This document shows, piece after piece, positions 61,813 through 64,000 of a stretch of 64,000 nt of DNA. Both the position numbers and the translations under genes were made by a program. Where the stretch lies: contig JAJHOH010000001.1 in NCBI GenBank assembly GCA_021651055.1, positions 2,914,001-2,978,000 of the forward strand, written 5' to 3'. A model generated the notes under the pieces. It saw only the letters and a list, made by a program, of their open reading frames with translations. It made no database searches and was not told the DNA's origin. The DNA is from Candidatus Manganitrophus morganii (GTDB lineage Bacteria > Nitrospirota > Nitrospiria > SBBL01 > Manganitrophaceae). Position 1 is the stretch's first letter. Every line of letters begins with the position of its first letter.

Positions 61813-63239
61813 TGTCTGACCCATTCGATATTGTGATCATCGGAGGGGGCGCCGGCGGGCTCGTCGTCGCAAGCGGGGCGGCGCAGTTCGGGGCGCGGGT
61901 GGCGCTGGTTGAAAAAGAGCGCGGCCTCGGCGGAGATTGCCTTTATTACGGGTGCGTCCCGACGAAAACGCTGGTCCATTCCGCGCGGGTCCTTTCATTG
62001 ATCCGGCGCTCGGAGGAGTTCGGCCTCGGCCGGGTGATTCCGTCCGAAGAGAGCTTCACGGGGGCGATGGAACGGATGCGGCGGATGGTCGCGCGGATCG
62101 GCGAGCATGACGATCCGAAACGGTTTGAGGCGATGGGGATTCGGCTCTTCTTCGGAGAGGGGCGTTTTGTCGATCCGAAAACGTTTGAAGTCGCCGGCCG
62201 GAGGATTGCCGGGCGGCGGTTTGTCCTCGCCACCGGCTCCCGACCCGGTGCCCCGCCGATTCCAGGTCTGGCCGAGGCGGGATTTCTGACGAACGTCACC
62301 GCGCTGGCGCTCAAACAGCGTCCCGAGACGATGGCGATCATCGGAGGGGGACCGGTTGGTCTCGAATTCGCCCAGATCTTCCACCGGCTGGGGGTTCGGA
62401 TTACAATTCTCGAAAAAAGCGATCATCTCTTGCCGAATGAGGATCGGGAGATCTCCGAAGGGGTCGAAGGAATCTTCCGAAAGGAAGGAATCGATTTTCT
62501 GACCGGCGCTTCGGTTCAAGAAGTCCGGCGGGAGGGGAATCAAAAAGTTCTCCTCGTCGGAGGTAAAGAGGGGGTTCGGCGGATCGCCGCCGAGGAGATC
62601 CTGGTTGCCGTCGGCCGCGCGCCCAACGTCGAAGGGCTGGGACTCGAAGCGGCCGGGGTCGCCTATGACCGGGAGGGGGTGAAGGTCGACGCCGCCCTCC
62701 GGACGACGGCGCGGCATATCTGGGCCTGCGGCGATCTGGTCGGACCGTATCAGTTCACCCACATGGCGGAATACCAGGGAGGAATCGTCGTCTCCAACGC
62801 CCTCTTCCCGTTCGTCCGCCGGAAGGTCGATTACCGGGTCGTTCCCCGGGTGACCTTCACCGATCCGGAGGTGGCGCGGGTCGGCCTCACGGAGGCGGAG
62901 GCAAGAGAGAAGGCCGGCCCGGTGCATGTCTACCGCTTTCCCTTCAAGCAGGTCGATCGGGCGATCATCGAAGGGGAGGAGGCCGGCTTCATCAAGCTGA
63001 TCGCCGACCGGCGGCTCCGGATCGTCGGCGCCCACCTGATCGGCCCGAGCGCCGGAGATCTCCTCCATGAATATGTTCTGGCGATGAAGGCCGATCTGAA
63101 AATCACCTCCCTTTCCACCACGATCCATGTCTACCCGACCCTCTCCCAGGGGGTCAAGAAGGCGGCCGATCAATACTTCCGCGAAAAACTCTTCACCGGC
63201 TGGTTCCCGAAGCTGGCCCGCTGGCTGATTCGGTTTTGA
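61812..63239 (+). CDS. FAD-dependent pyridine nucleotide-disulfide oxidoreductase (mercuric-reductase/LPD-like)
   Basis: The 475-aa class I flavin disulfide oxidoreductase has an N-terminal FAD-binding IIGGGAGGLV and the redox pair GGDCLYYGCVPTK near residues 43-48. A second nucleotide loop IIGGGPVGLEFAQIF lies near residue 175, followed by WACGDLVGPYQFTH and the C-terminal interface domain. It lacks the N-terminal metal-binding domain and extra C-terminal Cys pair of MerA, so a mercuric reductase is not assured. It starts at the last base of the VTT-DUF3047 gene; VTT genes and such reductases are often neighbours. Confidence 0.9.
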   Translation: MSDPFDIVIIGGGAGGLVVASGAAQFGARVALVEKERGLGGDCLYYGCVPTKTLVHSARVLSLIRRSEEFGLGRVIPSEESFTGAMERMRRMVARIGEHDDPKRFEAMGIRLFFGEGRFVDPKTFEVAGRRIAGRRFVLATGSRPGAPPIPGLAEAGFLTNVTALALKQRPETMAIIGGGPVGLEFAQIFHRLGVRITILEKSDHLLPNEDREISEGVEGIFRKEGIDFLTGASVQEVRREGNQKVLLVGGKEGVRRIAAEEILVAVGRAPNVEGLGLEAAGVAYDREGVKVDAALRTTARHIWACGDLVGPYQFTHMAEYQGGIVVSNALFPFVRRKVDYRVVPRVTFTDPEVARVGLTEAEAREKAGPVHVYRFPFKQVDRAIIEGEEAGFIKLIADRRLRIVGAHLIGPSAGDLLHEYVLAMKADLKITSLSTTIHVYPTLSQGVKKAADQYFREKLFTGWFPKLARWLIRF

Positions 63240-63338
63240 TTTTCTCGGCCCCCTTCTTTTGCCGGGATAATCCTATCGGATAGGTTGTCCGCGCCGGGTG
63301 AACTCTCTAAAATAGAAAAAGTGGTTTGGAGTGCGCGG

Positions 63339-64000
63339 ATGGCGATTTTCAATAAAACCAAGCCGATTCCGGAACAGGAGAGCGCCGGAGAGACCGAGCG
63401 GATCTATCATGAGATCCGCCAGACCCTTCGTTCCACCGGCGTTCCTCAACTGTTCTGCAGCTGGGCAGGCTACGGAAAATTTCTTCCCTTGGTCTGGAGC
63501 GCCCTTCGGCCGAATGCCGAGACCCGTCTCTATGAAGAAGCGTCCGACCGGCTTCGCGCGGAAGGGGCTCGTCTGATCAAGCCGATGGAAAAACCGGATG
63601 TTTCTGCGCACGTGCGACTGGGAGAGAGTCAAACGTATCACCTTCGGGCCTCCCTCGATCTCTATCACTATCTCTACCCAAAATTGCTCGTGCTGACTTC
63701 GGCCGTTCAACGCGCTCTCGCCGGCGAGCGGATCGGGAAAGAGGAGAACCGGGAATTGGAGCGGATCGAACGCGGCGCCCCTGCCGGAATGATTGCGATG
63801 GAGCTGGCGCCGGAAGAGCCGCAAGACCCCCGCCTTCGAGCGTTGTTTGAAGAGATAAAAAAAACCTCGAAGCTTCCGAGCGTCGTCATGGAGATCCGTA
63901 CCCTGGCGCTCTGGCCCGACTATTTGTTTGAAGCCCGGAAGCGATTGATGCCGATCATCGTCGGCCCGGAGTATAAACAGGCCGAAGAGCGTCTGAAGCA
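63339..64000 (+). CDS. DehI-family (2-haloacid dehalogenase superfamily) protein, 3' truncated
   Basis: The open reading frame runs off the right edge at 64000, giving 220 codons. The product (MAIFNKTKPIPEQES...) matches the helical repeat style of DehI-like proteins (IYHEIRQTLRSTGVPQLFCSWAGYG; LALWPDYLFEARKRL), which hydrolyse haloacids of both stereoisomers or are of unknown function. The start ATG at 63339 has GGAG 8 nt upstream. Catalytic residues cannot be checked since the end is missing. Confidence 0.7.
   Translation, partial: MAIFNKTKPIPEQESAGETERIYHEIRQTLRSTGVPQLFCSWAGYGKFLPLVWSALRPNAETRLYEEASDRLRAEGARLIKPMEKPDVSAHVRLGESQTYHLRASLDLYHYLYPKLLVLTSAVQRALAGERIGKEENRELERIERGAPAGMIAMELAPEEPQDPRLRALFEEIKKTSKLPSVVMEIRTLALWPDYLFEARKRLMPIIVGPEYKQAEERLK

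Noticed and set aside
61995-63173. 392-aa minus-strand reading frame over the FAD oxidoreductase
   Set aside because: It is an antisense artefact of a gene with clear flavin and disulfide motifs.
61812-63239. Calling the FAD oxidoreductase mercuric reductase (merA)
   Set aside because: The N-terminal metal-binding domain and the extra C-terminal Cys pair of MerA are not present, so only the family-level call is justified.

Overview
The window is a gene-dense piece of chromosome from a Gram-negative (diderm) bacterium, about 58-60% GC by eye. It has no rRNA, tRNA, CRISPR array, insertion sequence or phage gene that I could recognise. The envelope genes (Mla/MCE lipid transport, several lipoproteins, O-antigen-type polymerase and flippase), a short EF-Ts, C5-pathway heme genes and an ArsS pair would fit a deep-branching lineage such as Nitrospirota. 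That placement is inference from gene content and style, not a database result.

Positions 1-20067 hold one long plus-strand surface-polysaccharide cluster, already running at the left edge. It contains a UDP-GlcNAc 2-epimerase (partial), a Wzy/ligase-type polymerase, a Wzx-type flippase, three glycosyltransferases, an orphan heparinase-type C-terminal domain, a glutamine-dependent asparagine synthetase, an unknown 401-aa protein, two paralogous PHP hydrolases bracketing a NodB-type deacetylase and an ATP-grasp enzyme, a hexapeptide acyltransferase, an APH-type kinase, and a NarL-type hybrid kinase/response-regulator pair. Most junctions overlap by 4, 17 or 19 nt, which suggests one coupled transcript.

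Positions 20068-35000 are almost all minus strand. Small genes (a hypothetical, a TPR lipoprotein, DUF309, PilZ) and folP-ftsH are followed by a long operon. Read in its own direction this is hemX-like, hemA, propeller lipoprotein, hemC, cobA-hemD fusion, hemB, ribF, tilS, hpt. It starts from a promoter that matches the sigma70 consensus exactly (TTGACA-N17-TATAAT). A divergent promoter drives a plus-strand group of two bifunctional-nuclease paralogs flanking a JAB/MPN protein and a lipoprotein.

Positions 37423-49853 are plus-strand housekeeping: rplM-rpsI with a textbook terminator, argC-argJ, rpsB-tsf-pyrH-frr with a structured rpsB leader, a PA2779/C39-peptidase/TPR trio, alr, and mlaE-mlaF-mlaD, whose MlaD ends in a barrel-like domain.

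Positions 49854-64000 are accessory. They hold a 1234-aa secreted DUF4091 protein with a perfect 196-bp internal repeat and an upstream CRP-like palindrome. Next come a secreted protein with a CxxHxxM copper-like motif behind a palindromic promoter, arsS with its AhpD-like partner, and a secreted protein with an ECF sigma/ZAS anti-sigma pair and tandem GTAAGG-N14/15-CGAC boxes. The end of the window has a two-finger C2H2 protein, a membrane protein, a VTT-DUF3047 fusion, an FAD disulfide oxidoreductase and a truncated DehI-family gene. Small palindromic repeats lie in several intergenic junctions and sometimes supply stop or start codons.
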